64,000 nt of DNA from Rhyacichthys aspro (taxonomy: Eukaryota; Chordata; Actinopteri; Gobiiformes; Rhyacichthyidae). The DNA is taken from positions 9,941,905 through 10,005,904 of the forward strand of contig CM072161.1 in assembly GCA_036850595.1 (NCBI GenBank), written 5' to 3'. Shown here in pieces: positions 13,430 through 26,400 of this stretch (position 1 is the first letter of the stretch; each line of letters starts with the position of its first letter). Below the pieces are notes generated by a model, which worked only from the letters and a program-made list of their open reading frames with translations, did no database searches and was not told the DNA's origin. A program made the translations under genes and the position numbers.

Positions 13430-16400
13430 AAAAGAAAGTGACGGTAAGACCCGGCAACCCACTGTCTTATCCGACTGTTCGTGTCCGTACAGCAGCGTTA
13501 TAAATTACCGTCTTCAGCCACCACCACTGACGAGGTAGTCCGAGCAGTTTCAGTAACGTATAGAGGCAACATGTACATCCGGTTACAATTTCACAATAAA
13601 ACACAACTGAATAGCATAGCGTGGTCAATTGCGGTCCAACATAATCGAAAACAAGACGAAATATCTGAGCACTGTCAATAAATATCTAAACAATATAATG
13701 TTGGGGTGTCAACTTTGCTTTTGAATTAAGTAAAATTAAAAAGTACCATACGGTTTCTTTTTATTTGAACAGCCCCAAGAAGTAGGCTTCCGGTTTGTGC
13801 TTAACCCTTTTACTAACTTTACTCTTGATGACGTAGGCGCTTTCCTCCGCCCTCTTCACGATTTGCGTGAGTCTGTTACGTTCATGCGCACCTTGCACTG
13901 GCGTCATTCTCAGAGTTAAGCCTTAAAATATGTCCGCAACCTTAAATTAAAAAAACGACTTATTATTATTATTATTTTTTACTTAATCTTACTGTACTTT
14001 GTCTGTTCTATTGTAACCTAAATATTGATTTGAATTGGCCTAATATTTAATGATTTAAATAGATCTTTTGACATGTGGCCAAAATGATCAATAGGAAAGA
14101 AACAAGGAAAGGCGGAATATAAGATACGTATATATGTATATCAGAAACCACTACAGGTGTATTTTTTTCCTCTGAAAAACTCACTACACAATTAGGCTAC
14201 CATATTTTTCTAAAGCTGAGACTTAACTTTTGCATTAATCCGGGATGAATTTCTTTCCGGGACATTTCTTCTTAAATCGGGAAACTGGGGTGCCCAAAAA
14301 AAAAGATGGGGTTCGGTCCCTTAAAGTAGGCTACACACCTCTATGGAAACTAGTCACGCTGTTGGTCTTGTGACACTGAACCGGCTCACTCCACCACAGC
14401 ACTGGTCTACTTGGACAGGAGCCAAAGAGGAGGCGATCAACGAGATCATCGCAGAGATGAGAGAGTAACAATCAATGTTAGAGCCTACATTCTCACAAAG
14501 TTTTGTTAGACATACTGACAAACCAAGGGGTTTATTTAGCCTACAATCACGGGCTACAAAGTAATATATTTTTTATTTAAATTCCATTTAAACTAAATTA
14601 AAATGTAGGCGAGACTACAGGCGATTTTACTATTTTTGTTCCTACTACAACTTCTTAAAATAGTCTGCCCTTCTGTTCTTTAACATGCCCAGTAACAGCT
14701 GGCACAAAGAGGAAAACGTTGCTGAAGAGCTGACAGGCTTTTCCTATAATTTAGAATAAGACCATACAGTCTAAAGCCAACAATAAAGTGCACAATTTGA
14801 CGATTGGAAGCCTAGATTACGCACAGACAAACGTTAGTTCAGCCCAGGATTAATCCAGTAAGTAGCCATTACATTTGCCTGGCTGTGTCAAAAGTGCAGA
14901 CAGAGCTGCGTGCGTCCGCTCTGGTCACATGCAGACCACTATGCAGGATTTACGTGGTGCGCGCACGAGAGGAAAAACTGACGGCAGTGTCACTACGACC
15001 TTGAGGCAAGGTCATTGAGTCTCTACTGCAGACACTGCAATTCTGCGGAGCTGCATCACACCGGTACAGTTTGTTATATCAGCCTCTTTGATGAAAAGCG
15101 TATATAGGCCACATTCATATTATGCACTTACTACATTTGATACAGGGTATCCATGTTTATGACTGCTGGATCATAATATCAGCAGAGCGTGTTTGGTGGT
15201 GAGGATAAAAAGCCGAGAAAAGTAGAGACAGGCTGTTAATGTCGGCTTGGGTCCCCGGGGTGTTTCTTACGGCAGGTCGTGACCTCAGACAGGTGTCAGC
15301 TCAAACACCAAGGGGTCATTGTGCTGCTTGTGGAACAGAAAAGGCACTGGCCTCTGCATCAGTCATGACCACAGCACAACTACGAGAACAGCCTGCACCT
15401 ATAATGTAAACCATTATTAATAGAACATAGCAGGAGAAAACTGGTGAATATCATTATAATCTGTATGCCCTACGGATAAAAGGCATGCAGAACTGTGCGT
15501 TTTTGCATGTCTTTTATTTCCTGATTTTTAAAAAACGACGAAAAGAAAAAGGCCCCGGAATCAAGCAGAATATTTAGCTACTCGCATAATAAGCGCATAG
15601 CATTTTGATTTACCTTTATTTTACCCATAGAAATGACCTTTTGAACTCAATTGGAGTTTTTATTCTTCAATAGGCCAGTCGGGCAGCCTATATTCCGCCC
15701 CCTAGAGGAGCGAATAGTGAATTACAGTTGTTCCCGTCTCGATGACGTTATGGCAGCTGAGCGACTGTGTCCTCTAGTTAAAGGTCACCTACTGCCACTG
15801 CACATCACTGCTGCCTGCTAACTTCCTGATCCCTGAACCAGGACGCTGACTTCCCTTTGTACATATCCCACAGTAAAGTGTCACGTTTTCAAAGGGCGCC
15901 GAGCATTCATGTGGTGTCTCTAAATACTTAACAAGGACTCATCCTGCTTACACACTCTTATTAAGTGCAGAGATTAAAAAAGGAGTTTGTTGCACTAAAC
16001 GGCCAAAATCTGCCAAAATGTTTCAAATCATTGTAGAGAACAGTTACTGGCAGTTATAGGATGTATGAAAGAAACTTTGGAGGAGTAATGATTAGTTTGT
16101 GTAGTAACTGTTTAAGTGTGCCACCTACTGGTTGTTTTAAGTAAGACTAAAAGGTGTTAATGTACAGTAAACTTAAAATTGATTGATTATTTTACTTTTG
16201 GTATGCCAGTTTTTCATGCAAAGTCATCACATGCTGTAAACAAGGAAATGCAGCCATGCTTTTGCTTCCACTCTCGTCTTGCCCTTGGTGCCATTTTCAG
16301 ATTAAAACATATTGAGTTTCCAGAGGAGTATCACTTACAGATCAGCTGAGACTATACATTATGGGCCATACCTGCATCCTGAAGGGCATTTAGACAACAC

Positions 16401-16800
16401 TGAATTCTTGCTATCTTCACAGCAGTGATTTATAGTGAGCACAAGAGCAACACAAATAAAACCTTCCCAATGACATGTAATCACTAAATGGTACAGATCA
16501 GCTATTTATCTCAGTCTTGGCTTGATTTCAAACAATAATGAATGGCTACTTATAACAAACTATAGCAAAAAAGCTCTACTGTACCATTTCATACAAACAT
16601 AATAGAAACATAAAGTGCTGACAGAGGCAATTTTTATTCATACATAGATTTCAGTCTACACAGGACAACCAGGGTTGATCATAAAAGTGCCCTGTGCTGC
16701 CACCAAGGGGAAAGAGTGGTCACTATCCCCATGAGCAGGACAAGACAGGCCCCTATCAATCAACCATGAAAAATGAAAAAAAAAATGCAGAATCAACCAT
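13430..16800. other. esrra-kcnk4 intergenic region
   Basis: No supportable gene. It contains short trinucleotide runs (ATT near 13960), two adjacent nuclear-receptor half-sites at 14996-15014 and an exact TNAAGGTCA site at 15779-15787. The right end runs into the kcnk4 3' end. Confidence 0.5.
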
Positions 16801-16817
16801 GTCCTGATAAAAAGTTT

Positions 16818-17340
16818 TTTATTGCACATATGCAGTATACATGTTAAAGTAATGCATTAATTTTCAAAATGCACATTGCGTTGTCTATATTATTATAAAA
16901 AGTCTTAATACATACCAAAAATGTACAACAGCATCTTTAGTACCCGTTTGATGGTCGGCAGCTTTTTAAGGACAAACAGTTTGAGAAAGGCCATTTTTAA
17001 CCCAGATAGGTAACATCTGAGAATGACTGTTTAAATAGTGGTAATGCATTTTCAATGAAGCCCAGTAGAGAGCAGTCACTCCTCAGAAATCTTTTTGTTT
17101 CAGCAACTAGCATTAAAGTCACTTCATTATGTTTGATTGAGGCATACACTCGCATGCTAAGAGCATCAAATGCAAACACAAGTGGCTAAGGATTCCATTT
17201 CACTGTCTGTAAGTAAGCAATACACATACACAAATAAATTGCTATGTGGTGAATTCTATCAAACGTTTAATGCATCTTCATTTGTTTTGTAACTCTCTAA
17301 GTACTTGTGCTAGTAATGGAGCTCTTGCACTCATTGAGTC
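16818..17340 (-). other. kcnk4: kcnk4 3' UTR with poly(A) signal
   Basis: Minus-strand AATAAA (TTTATT at 16818-16823) lies about 520 bases past the kcnk4 stop. A second copy at 16633-16638 could be an alternative. No coding frame is supported inside. Confidence 0.55.
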
Positions 17341-20300
17341 TTAAGGCTTTGACGGTGGATCTGAAACTGGCTTTGCATTTCCATTGGGCGCTTTTCTCTC
17401 AGGAGTGATGTTATTGTTTTTGGGGATTTTATTAGGGATGTGCCTCCTGTGGCGTCTCCTCTTTGGGTGACGGGAGCGCACTCCATTGGGCTGTGTTGGG
17501 TCCAGCAGAGGATCCAAATGTATTTTTGCACTTTGAGCATCTGAAGACTCATCAATAAAGGCCAGGTTTTCCCCAAAGTAGTCCAGAGGCTGAGAAAGAT
17601 GGGTGTCTGGTAATATTTCGGGCTCTGCAGGCTTTTCCTCAGGCACTTGTTCTGTTTGCGTGGCTTGGGACCCTGACTCAGATCCAGACTCTGAGTCTTC
17701 ATTAGATGTATAAGAAGAGGAGGAGTAAGATTCAGACTCGATTTGGCTCTCTTGCTCCTCTTCGTTCCCGTTCTGGGCTGCTGTGCCTGACACACTGTGG
17801 CTTCGAGGGCCATGGCTACGGGTGCCATGGCGACGCTTTCGCCTTCGACGTTTGAAAGGGTCGTCAATCTTTCCTGGGATCTTGAAATCCACTGACATAT
17901 TTTGGATGTTTTGAGTCCAGTCAGAGGCGTGGGCTCTCAGTTCTTCCATCTAAAACAGGACATAAACCCAGAGGTGATGGATAGGCAGGAGGCAGTACAG
18001 AAAAGACATAACAAATGAGCCGTCAGGCAAAGGAAGTACCTCAGCTCGAGTTTTCTTAGATAGGACCCGAAGCCAGTTACCAATCATTGCTAGGATCGAT
18101 GCAAAGTAAGCCAGGCCCAGGAGAATCCAGAACCACACCAGTGGCTTATACCAGTGGTCACTGCCTTCATATCCAGAATCACCTGTAGGCAGAAAACACA
18201 AATATACCACTGGGTTAGTGCTAATATATTGATGAGTAATTATATATCAGTGTACAATATATTAGATAGATGCAGACCATCTGTCAAAACAGAGAGACTC
18301 TTAAATGACCTGTGTTTGACCTTTAGACTTGGCCTTAAAATCTGGAAAGAATAATTAGCTCTGTTGTGGCCCACTGCAAGGTGTGAATGGTTTTTACATT
18401 AGAGAGTACGAAGAGAGACAACATGGTCAGAAAAGTGTGGTTTTAACCAAACAAAAACAGGTGGACAGAGAAAACTGACCTAATGAGGTCAGTAAGGACA
18501 CATGTTAATGGCAGGTGTGAATATAAGGCCAGTGTATTCATATCTGACATTAACAATTCAATCACTCTCTTCAGATTTCAGGCCCAAAGGGCGACACAAA
18601 TTACCACAACATATAAGTTAAATCACCAGGTTAGATGTCAAGCTGACTCCATAAGGCTGAGATGATAAAAATGATTATAAATACTTTACTGTCAATTTTA
18701 CAGCTGGATCAGTCCACATATTGTATGTTTATAGGTGTCATATTTGTCTTACCAGAATGGTCTGTGTGCTGTATGTCATTGAATGTTTTGTTTACCATCA
18801 CTTTAAATCCATATAAATAACCCTTATATTCCATCAAGAGTTGATTACCTGCGACATAGTCTCCAAAGCCAACTGTTGTAAGGGTGATGACTACAAAGTA
18901 CGCTGACTCTAGAAGAGTCCACCCTTCCACTTCTTGGAAAACTAGGATAGGCACAGCCACAAAGAGCACACATCCCAACAGAATGGACAGAACGGCTGAT
19001 ATGACTCTCACAATGGTAGGACTCACTCGAAATTTCTGCCAGAAGGAAATAAAAAGAAATCACTAAAGGGAATGATCAAGTGGCCAAAAGTAATTGATGT
19101 AAATATGATCTACGACAGACCAGAAATAGAGTCTCAATTTTGAGTACAGCTTTTCTCAGTCCAGTACCCAGATGGTCTCCAACTCCTGCGAGCAGGATAC
19201 CAAACAATGGGATTCCCACCAAGGCATAGAAAATACAGAACAGCTGGCCTCCATAAGTTTTGGGGGAGATGTTCCCAAAACCTGAAGTAAAACAGTAAAA
19301 CAATTATAAAGAATGTAAATGACATATAAGATATTTTCACTAGACACCCACCTATGGTAGTGATGATGGTCCCTGAGAAGAAAAAGGCACTTGCGAGATC
19401 CCACTGGCTTACGAAGGAGGAATTATCATTAGTTTGCACTCCTGCTCCAACCGCTTCCACCACCTCCTATAAATGGGAGAACAGTGCTTAGGTACAAGTT
19501 AGTCATCTGCACTAGTTTAGTCATGTTACAGACAGACCTAAATTCATGCAATTGGAAGTGCACTATCTAATCTTGATTAGCCACTTACCAATGACAAACA
19601 GACCACATCAGACCAGTACACTCAGTAGCCCATCTTAGACTTAAATAACTTATAAGCTATTTGTTTTTTATGGTAAGCCTTTGGCCAATGTGATTTAAAG
19701 CAATTATAACAAAATTGTCTAACTTCTTATCCTGTCAGACAGTGTAGGTTAGTTTTTCTTTTTCCAGCTTTAACTTCCTACACATTAGCTGCAAGTGAAG
19801 AAAGTGCACTTAGCATTGATTAGCTAGGCTACATTTAGTGCAGTTGCTATAAAGTCAAGAAACAAGTACCTCTTTCAAAAACCTATACAACTGCACATAC
19901 GACTAAACTTGACATTGGTAAGTAATTTTTTTGTTGGTTGATAAAATATATTGACAAAAAGTGGGCCTACTTTTGTATTATTTTAAACCCAATAGCATTT
20001 GTAGCATATGCTAGTTTGTTTTAACGGGAGCACATTTCTCAGATTTCAAGCATCCCAGATGTTATTTTATACAATTTTTCATTTTCAATTTTTAAAATTT
20101 TGATACAGCAAATGCTAGTAGTCTAGTAATTTCATTTCAAAAAGTGCTATTGTAATTTCTGTACAAACACAATTGAAATAGCCCATTTTAGTGAAAAGCT
20201 GCAGTGTTCCATCCAGGTTTGTCTTGTCCAGCTACTATCTAATGTAGCTTATTAGCAAATAATATGAACAACAAGCCTAGAATATGGGCACGTTAAAGCA

Positions 20301-21863
20301 CAATATAGGCTATTGTCACAATACAAATGTAATAATAGGCTTTCCCTCATTGCCATTAAGTTATTAAATACCAATTTCCTCTGATTGACTTCTTTTGTTA
20401 ACGTAACAACAACACAGCAGAGTTATCGCAGCATGCAGTGTTGTGGTGTCTCATGTGATGTATAAAAGTTGCGGACAGAGAGTCTAGGACAACAAAGACA
20501 AGCTGACTTAAATGCTTTGAAACCTGAACCACATTTCCCGTGTGTTGGAGAGAATGTAAACCTTTAAAAATATCTGAAGAATTACTTTTCAGCAGCTGTT
20601 TGGCTCACTCACATAATAATGACTCACGTTTATGACTGCTGTTAATATAGCCTCCCTGCACACAGTAGTACATGCATATCTTCCTAAATAATATTCAAAT
20701 GTAGAAAGTCTTGACTGTTGTTGAGGGCTTTTAAGGTCATTACAATGTAGACAACATTTTTAAAGTTTGAGCACTATATCTTTCATTAACTCTGCTGCCT
20801 ATTTTAGCCTGCTTATTATTCTCTGTCCATCTAACCTTCAGGTGTCAACAACTCACTTTGCGAGATAAAACAGTAATTTACAATCTACATATTGGAGCAG
20901 AGACAAACATTTAGAGATGGCATTATTGCTGCCAAGCTACAAACACTTCCCACTGTGGATCAGCTTTCATGATCGTCCAACGACCAGAGCTGACCCGTGG
21001 GACATCGCTGCTCTGACCACACCTGTCCTTATACTGCCCTGGCCATGGTCCTGTCCTGCCCCAGGACCTCATGTGTCCCAGCGTTTCTAAACAAATCTGA
21101 TGTTACCACTTGAAGGAGACTGATTATCAGCTCTTTCAGGTTTTATTGAAGATGAAAGATGAAACATGCTGTTTCTACTGAGAAGCATGTATTCCTAGAA
21201 GTAACCCTCATTCTCTAAGTCCAAGACAACTTAAACTTAACTCTAAATGTAAAATTGCCGTTTTAGCTATTTTATTAGCTTTCCAACTCAGGTAAGCTTT
21301 GGTAAGATATGGAAATACTGACTTATAAAAGTTTTTACAAACAACATTATGCCCATGCCATACAAAGAGGAAAGTCTATGTTCAGATTAATTTAGATTGT
21401 GGTCTGTAACCTCTGATGTGACCATAACCTGGCAGTGCCTCAAAGCATGGACTGCAAAGCATTTATGGTGTAGTCACAGGGCAAAAGATAGTTCGAAGGG
21501 GGTCAAGAGCACATCACCATAATCTTAAAAAAGCTTGAGGACCTCTGTTTCATAACACTTGGTTAATGAGGTCAACATCATCAAAAGTGCTGTGTTTTTT
21601 AACAGAAATCAAATTTGTGCAGAGATAACGTGACAATATAAGACCATGGTTGGCAATATAAAGCTGTGTTGTACCTCTATGAAATCCTGTAGGTTGGCTG
21701 GGTCGACACAGGTGAAATTCAACAGGAAGTCCCGCCGTGCAATTTGCAGCTGCATGTGCTTGCCCTCCTCCCGTGGCGTCTCCAGAGCACGGAACACCAC
21801 AGCGCCCAGCACCAGGTAGAGCAGCACTCCCGTTAAGATGACCAATAGTGTGGAGCAGCGCAT
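17341..21863 (-). CDS. kcnk4: Two-pore-domain K+ channel TRAAK
   Basis: Six exons (21675-21863, 19352-19466, 19121-19281, 18849-19035, 18040-18182, 17341-17949) sum to 1404 bases, 467 residues from MRCSTLL, the same start as human TRAAK. It is a background potassium channel opened by membrane stretch, arachidonic acid and heat in the TREK family. Seen: M1 (about residues 4-24), cap region, first filter TTIGFGN (about 98-104), M2 FCIFYALVGIPLFGILLAG, M3, second filter TTVGFGD (about 210-217), M4 PLVWFWILLGLAYFASI, then a 200-residue tail. The tail has a basic RRRRKRR patch (about 299-305), a Glu/Ser-rich stretch (about 328-366) and LDYFGENLAFIDESSDAQS (387-405), which matches the mammalian TRAAK tail and separates it from TREK-1/2. 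The first filter is GFG, as in TREK-1, where human TRAAK has GYG. The exon 19121-19281 uses a weak GTCTGT donor. Confidence 0.95.
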
Positions 21864-22301
21864 GGCTGCACCTCCACCCAGTCCTAAGGTAACCTGCTGT
21901 TTGGGCTTCCCAGCCTCTGCGCTGTTTGGGTTCTGATCCCAGCTGCTGTAACATCAGCAACAACACTCAGTGGACTACTATAGTTTGCAGCACCCTCATG
22001 TTTGCAGCAGCCAGTCATTTAGCTGCACACACGGCACTAAATGGACTCAGGCCTTACCACACTGGCGCTGACACAGAGTAAATGCTGCATTCTAATAAAC
22101 AGCCTGACCCGCCTTACACTTGAACAGGCCAGACTGTGCTACTGCCAGATAATGGCATTAGAAACATATCTCACCTGTTACTCTTCAGTTGTCCTCGCCT
22201 CCGTCTTTTCCAGTCCTTCTTTTCTCCAGGCTTAAGGATGGAGTCCCTGGATCCGTAACCACTGGGCAGTGCATCTGCCTCACACTCTGACGGAGGGGAC
22301 A
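21864..22301 (-). other. kcnk4: kcnk4 upstream exon sequence, possibly coding
   Basis: The exon with MRCSTLL extends to 21945 (acceptor TTACAG), and a further exon lies at 22175-22301 (acceptor TTTGTCTAG, donor AACAG before GTGAGA). Spliced together they keep the kcnk4 frame open for about 69 codons before MRCSTLL, including the basic segment KKDWKRRRRGQ and a Gly/Ala run just before the Met. The upstream exon starts with TG in phase, so a preceding exon ending in A would supply an ATG; the only upstream exon I see ends in G. Either this is 5' UTR or it is an N-terminally extended isoform. Confidence 0.45.
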
Positions 22302-23480
22302 CTAGACAAACAGCTTCTAGTAAATTAAATCATATCAAATTTATCTTTCAGGCATTTTCAGACATGTACTCAATTCACCAACATTTATAATGTAAGAAAT
22401 GGTGTAACAGCACTCGTCATTTCAGGTTTAACCAAGCCAGAGCCAAATGTTTGTGTATGACAAATCTTTGCATGTTCACATTGAATTTCTGATTGCCTAG
22501 ACAAGTGAAGTAAGACACATTACACCTGCATGCAAACAGGTTGTTCACATAATTTTCATTGCATACAATGGGTATAATTTTGTGGTCTATTAATAAGTGT
22601 TAAAATGCTGAAATACATCTTTAGAAAAATTAGACAAATCTAATCAGTGGTATCTGTAGTGGTTTATGTGCACTTCTAAATCATTCCCTGGTGGACACTC
22701 TCTGATCTTTGCATAAGACTCACTGGACAAATGGCCCAAATAAAAACAAAGACGTTCATGACTGCAGCTTTTTAATCAGCAAATCATTTGGTGTTCATCC
22801 AAAATGAGACCAATAAAGTGTCACACACTTGACAGAAAAATATACACGCCTCCTTTCAACAGTTTTACAGCAGCTTGAAATGAACAAAGGTACTATCCCA
22901 TTACTAAATTGGGTCTGGTAGAGCCAACAGCTGGCAATAACCTCTATATTGTTCTGTTTTTTTCCTTTAAAAAGGCAGTTTATACACTTTGCATTAAAAA
23001 GTAGCCATAAACACATACATTAAAGTGAGATGAGTAACATGTCGAGTCTCTTAGGACAGTATAAAATGTGCATTTAGAGAGAGCAAATGGCTAATGAGAG
23101 AAGCCACATAAACCAATCAGGATGCATCTAAGTATTCAGCTGTCTATTGTATACCCACCTCAGGCTATCACACATGAGTCCAGACACATTATGCAGCACT
23201 AGACAAAGAGGTGTGTAATGTAGCTTACATTAAACGTCCTGCTGCAGCCGAGCCATAGCCGTAGTATCCAAGTGATTTTATTACCACTTAAAGTCCCTAC
23301 GGGTCCATAAGTCGTATGGTACTGCCTGATGCGTCAGAGTGTCCATGCAACGCTTACCTCAAAAACGAAACACCAAAGGAGTCTGGAGCACCAGCCACCA
23401 CCTCATGCAGAGTGTCTTATGAACCGCATACTGGGAGTGTGTGAGAGTGTGTGTGAGTAAGGAGAGAGGCTGTTGCTGAG
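22302..23480 (-). other. kcnk4: kcnk4 5' intron and presumed first exon
   Basis: A donor at 23358 (minus strand TTTTTGAG before GTAAGCG) marks a likely non-coding first exon extending to roughly 23480; short frames in it hit stops. The intron between it and 22301 carries nothing else recognisable. Confidence 0.4.
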
Positions 23481-23499
23481 TGCACAGGAGAGAAAAAGA

Positions 23500-26400
23500 T
23501 ACTCAATCAAACTGACTTTATATAGTGTAGAGTGAACGCCAAGGAGAGCGAGTTAAGGAGGGAGCTCGGCACACACTCACAGGATGTCAAAGGAGTTAGG
23601 TGTTAGCGAAAATGAGACACTTTTTGTTTTAGATATGACATCCAACTAAATAGAACAACAAACAAAAGTAAAGGAGAGTGCTGCAGTAACAAAGGGGATA
23701 CAATTAATTATATCATAACGGAGATGCTATATTGACCTCATTCCTGGTGCTTTACTCGAACTACATGCAGAAATCAGTGCTCTCGCAGATATCAATATTT
23801 CTACAGCAGTGGGGAGAATATTTATAAGATTCAGAGAGGTTGGCCGAAAAAGCAATCTCAGCCGCCCCTCAATACTCATCTTCCTCCTGCTGCTTGACAG
23901 AACTGCAGCAGCTTGATTTTATGTCTCAGTGTGCTGGTATGACTGTGTTAAGTTTACGGGGAGGGCATAAGGTTTCTCGTGAGTATCTATAAAATATTAT
24001 TCTCACACATCTAGAGTACAAGTCAAGTTAGGACACTTGCTGGTGGAGTGATATCTCTCACAAGTTGCTATGTTAACATGTTAAATCAGGACTTGTACTA
24101 CTTGTATCTGTCATATAAGTTGCTACATTACACTGTTTACGTCTTCTGGATTTTAGTGCAAGTGAAGGTGATAAAAGGAAAGCAAAACTGTCTCCTTCGA
24201 AACAAGTCACTGAAAAAATATCAGAAAAATCTCACGGTTTGTAAATAATAAAGTATTCTAGTGTATACGACTGTAAATCTGTATTAGGAATATGTAATTC
24301 AGCCAAAAATTTACAGTCTAAGATGTCAATCGACCATGATGCGACACCGACCCACAACACAACAGGACTGAGCTTTGTGTATCTTCTGTTTTTTGTTGTT
24401 TACCACACACTGACATTAAGACCAAAAACACCCAATGCAAAATTTGCTTAAAGCCACCCTGCATAACTTATAGCCCCTTAAATATAAATTCTCCTAATCA
24501 TTTAATGGTTCTTAGACATGCGAGTGGTAGAATCATGCCAGAAACCTTCAATATAAATTATATATATATAATTCCAGTCACTGGGACGTGCAGACATTAC
24601 GTGAGTGCCTCTCTCTTTATGGCTGAAATAGAGGTAACATAAACAGACCAATACGCTGGACTGGCTAGACAGGGTCGTATTTGTACAAAATACACTAAAA
24701 TTACCCTATTATTTTAGAAGACGTTTTTTTCTTCCAGATTGCTGGTTTGGAAAGCTTCCTTTCAAAAACAAATGGCGTATGTAAAATAAGAGGGGTCTAC
24801 ACCCTTTACTGGCTAAAAGTTCTGCACAAACAGTGAGGAAAGGATGGTTTTAACTTAACAAACCATTCATGTTGACCTTCTCTCCACCAGCCCCTAACTC
24901 CAGAAACAGAAACAGCTGTTCACAGCAGCCAGTGGTGACACTGAAACAACCTTTTTATTGATATGATGTTATAAATGGAGATAAGTGCCTCCACCTTGTA
25001 ACTAAACAGCTCAGCTTCAGTTTATCACAGACCAGGATCTTCTGTCTGCCCTATCTACTTTACATGTACACTTGACGAGAGACATGAGCTTTGTGGGATA
25101 GTGAGACTCAGGGCGGCCTGTTGGGGCTGAAGCAGACAGAGTGGTCCCATTAGCTGACGGCTGCTGTGGTCCACGGTGCAGGGGTTAAAGAGCAGCTGTT
25201 CTGCTGCGTCACTCTAACTACTCTCAGTATAACTCTTGTGGTGCTTTATTGTTCAGGGAACACTATGTAGATTTTTTATTTTGACTGAATATTTGCTGAA
25301 ATTATAGACGAAGCTAACCATTGTTATTTCTCTTCTAAGGTATTTTAAATTCCACATTTTTATGTTTCAGTTTAATTTAGCGGTGAATGGGGAATCTGTG
25401 ATTACAATTAGAGCTGGGACAAAAAAGCATTAACGGTCAGACACTTTAATAGAACAAAAACTGCACCATATACACGCTATCACAAAATGCACAGAAACCA
25501 GATCTTGGATGTCAAGTACAACTGATGAACCAATCGTTTGAGGGTTTGCAAAATCTGCTGTATTTTTTGTGCTTCAAATGGCAAATCCAGTACAGTACAG
25601 AGATACAGTAGCAGCATGGCATGTAGAAGAGTAGGCCACACCCTGGTCATTACAGCTCATACACAGATAAGTATTTATAGGCAGGGATCTAGAACAAATG
25701 TTGTGCATAAGACAAGGCTGCTGTATTGTATTCTGGCACTTCAGCTGTTCTTTGAGAGCAGCCGAAATGGATTTCTTTCAAGCTCTCACCAAGTAAACTA
25801 ATAAACTCTGTCTGAGAGAAACTGAACTAAATCCTACACACACACAATGTAGCATTCAAAGATGTTGGAGCCAATCAAACAAGAAGCAATTACTTATTCC
25901 AAAAGAAATGCATGCACTAATCAGTGTTAAACAGAAACCTCCCTGTAAGCACTGTCAAGCTCAGCCAAAATGTTTGCTTCCAACTACATAAATCAGCCAA
26001 AAAAGAAAATGTATCTTTTGTTTTGATTTGTTTCAAGCGATAGACTCTTGTTGTATGATGTGTATAAAATCAAGAATGACCTTATAGCTACCAGAAAATG
26101 TTTGCTGTAAGTTATATCATGGAGAAAGCCTTACTTATTGTTGTTCTTCCTGAGTTGAGTGATGATTTAACTCCAAGTGTTCTTTTTGCTTTGTTGGCAG
26201 CAGATAAACGTCTAGAGGTCCATCAGGTCGCGGGAAACGAGTGACAGACTTTTGGGAAGAGGTCCGAGCTGGCATAAATATCTGAGAGGTAACTACAAAA
26301 CACTTGCACTGATTGAAGCGACGACAAATTACAAGAGCAGGAAGGTGGTAGTAAATAAAAGTAAGATGGGTTGGGTGGGGGGCATGGGAGGGGCAGGTCA

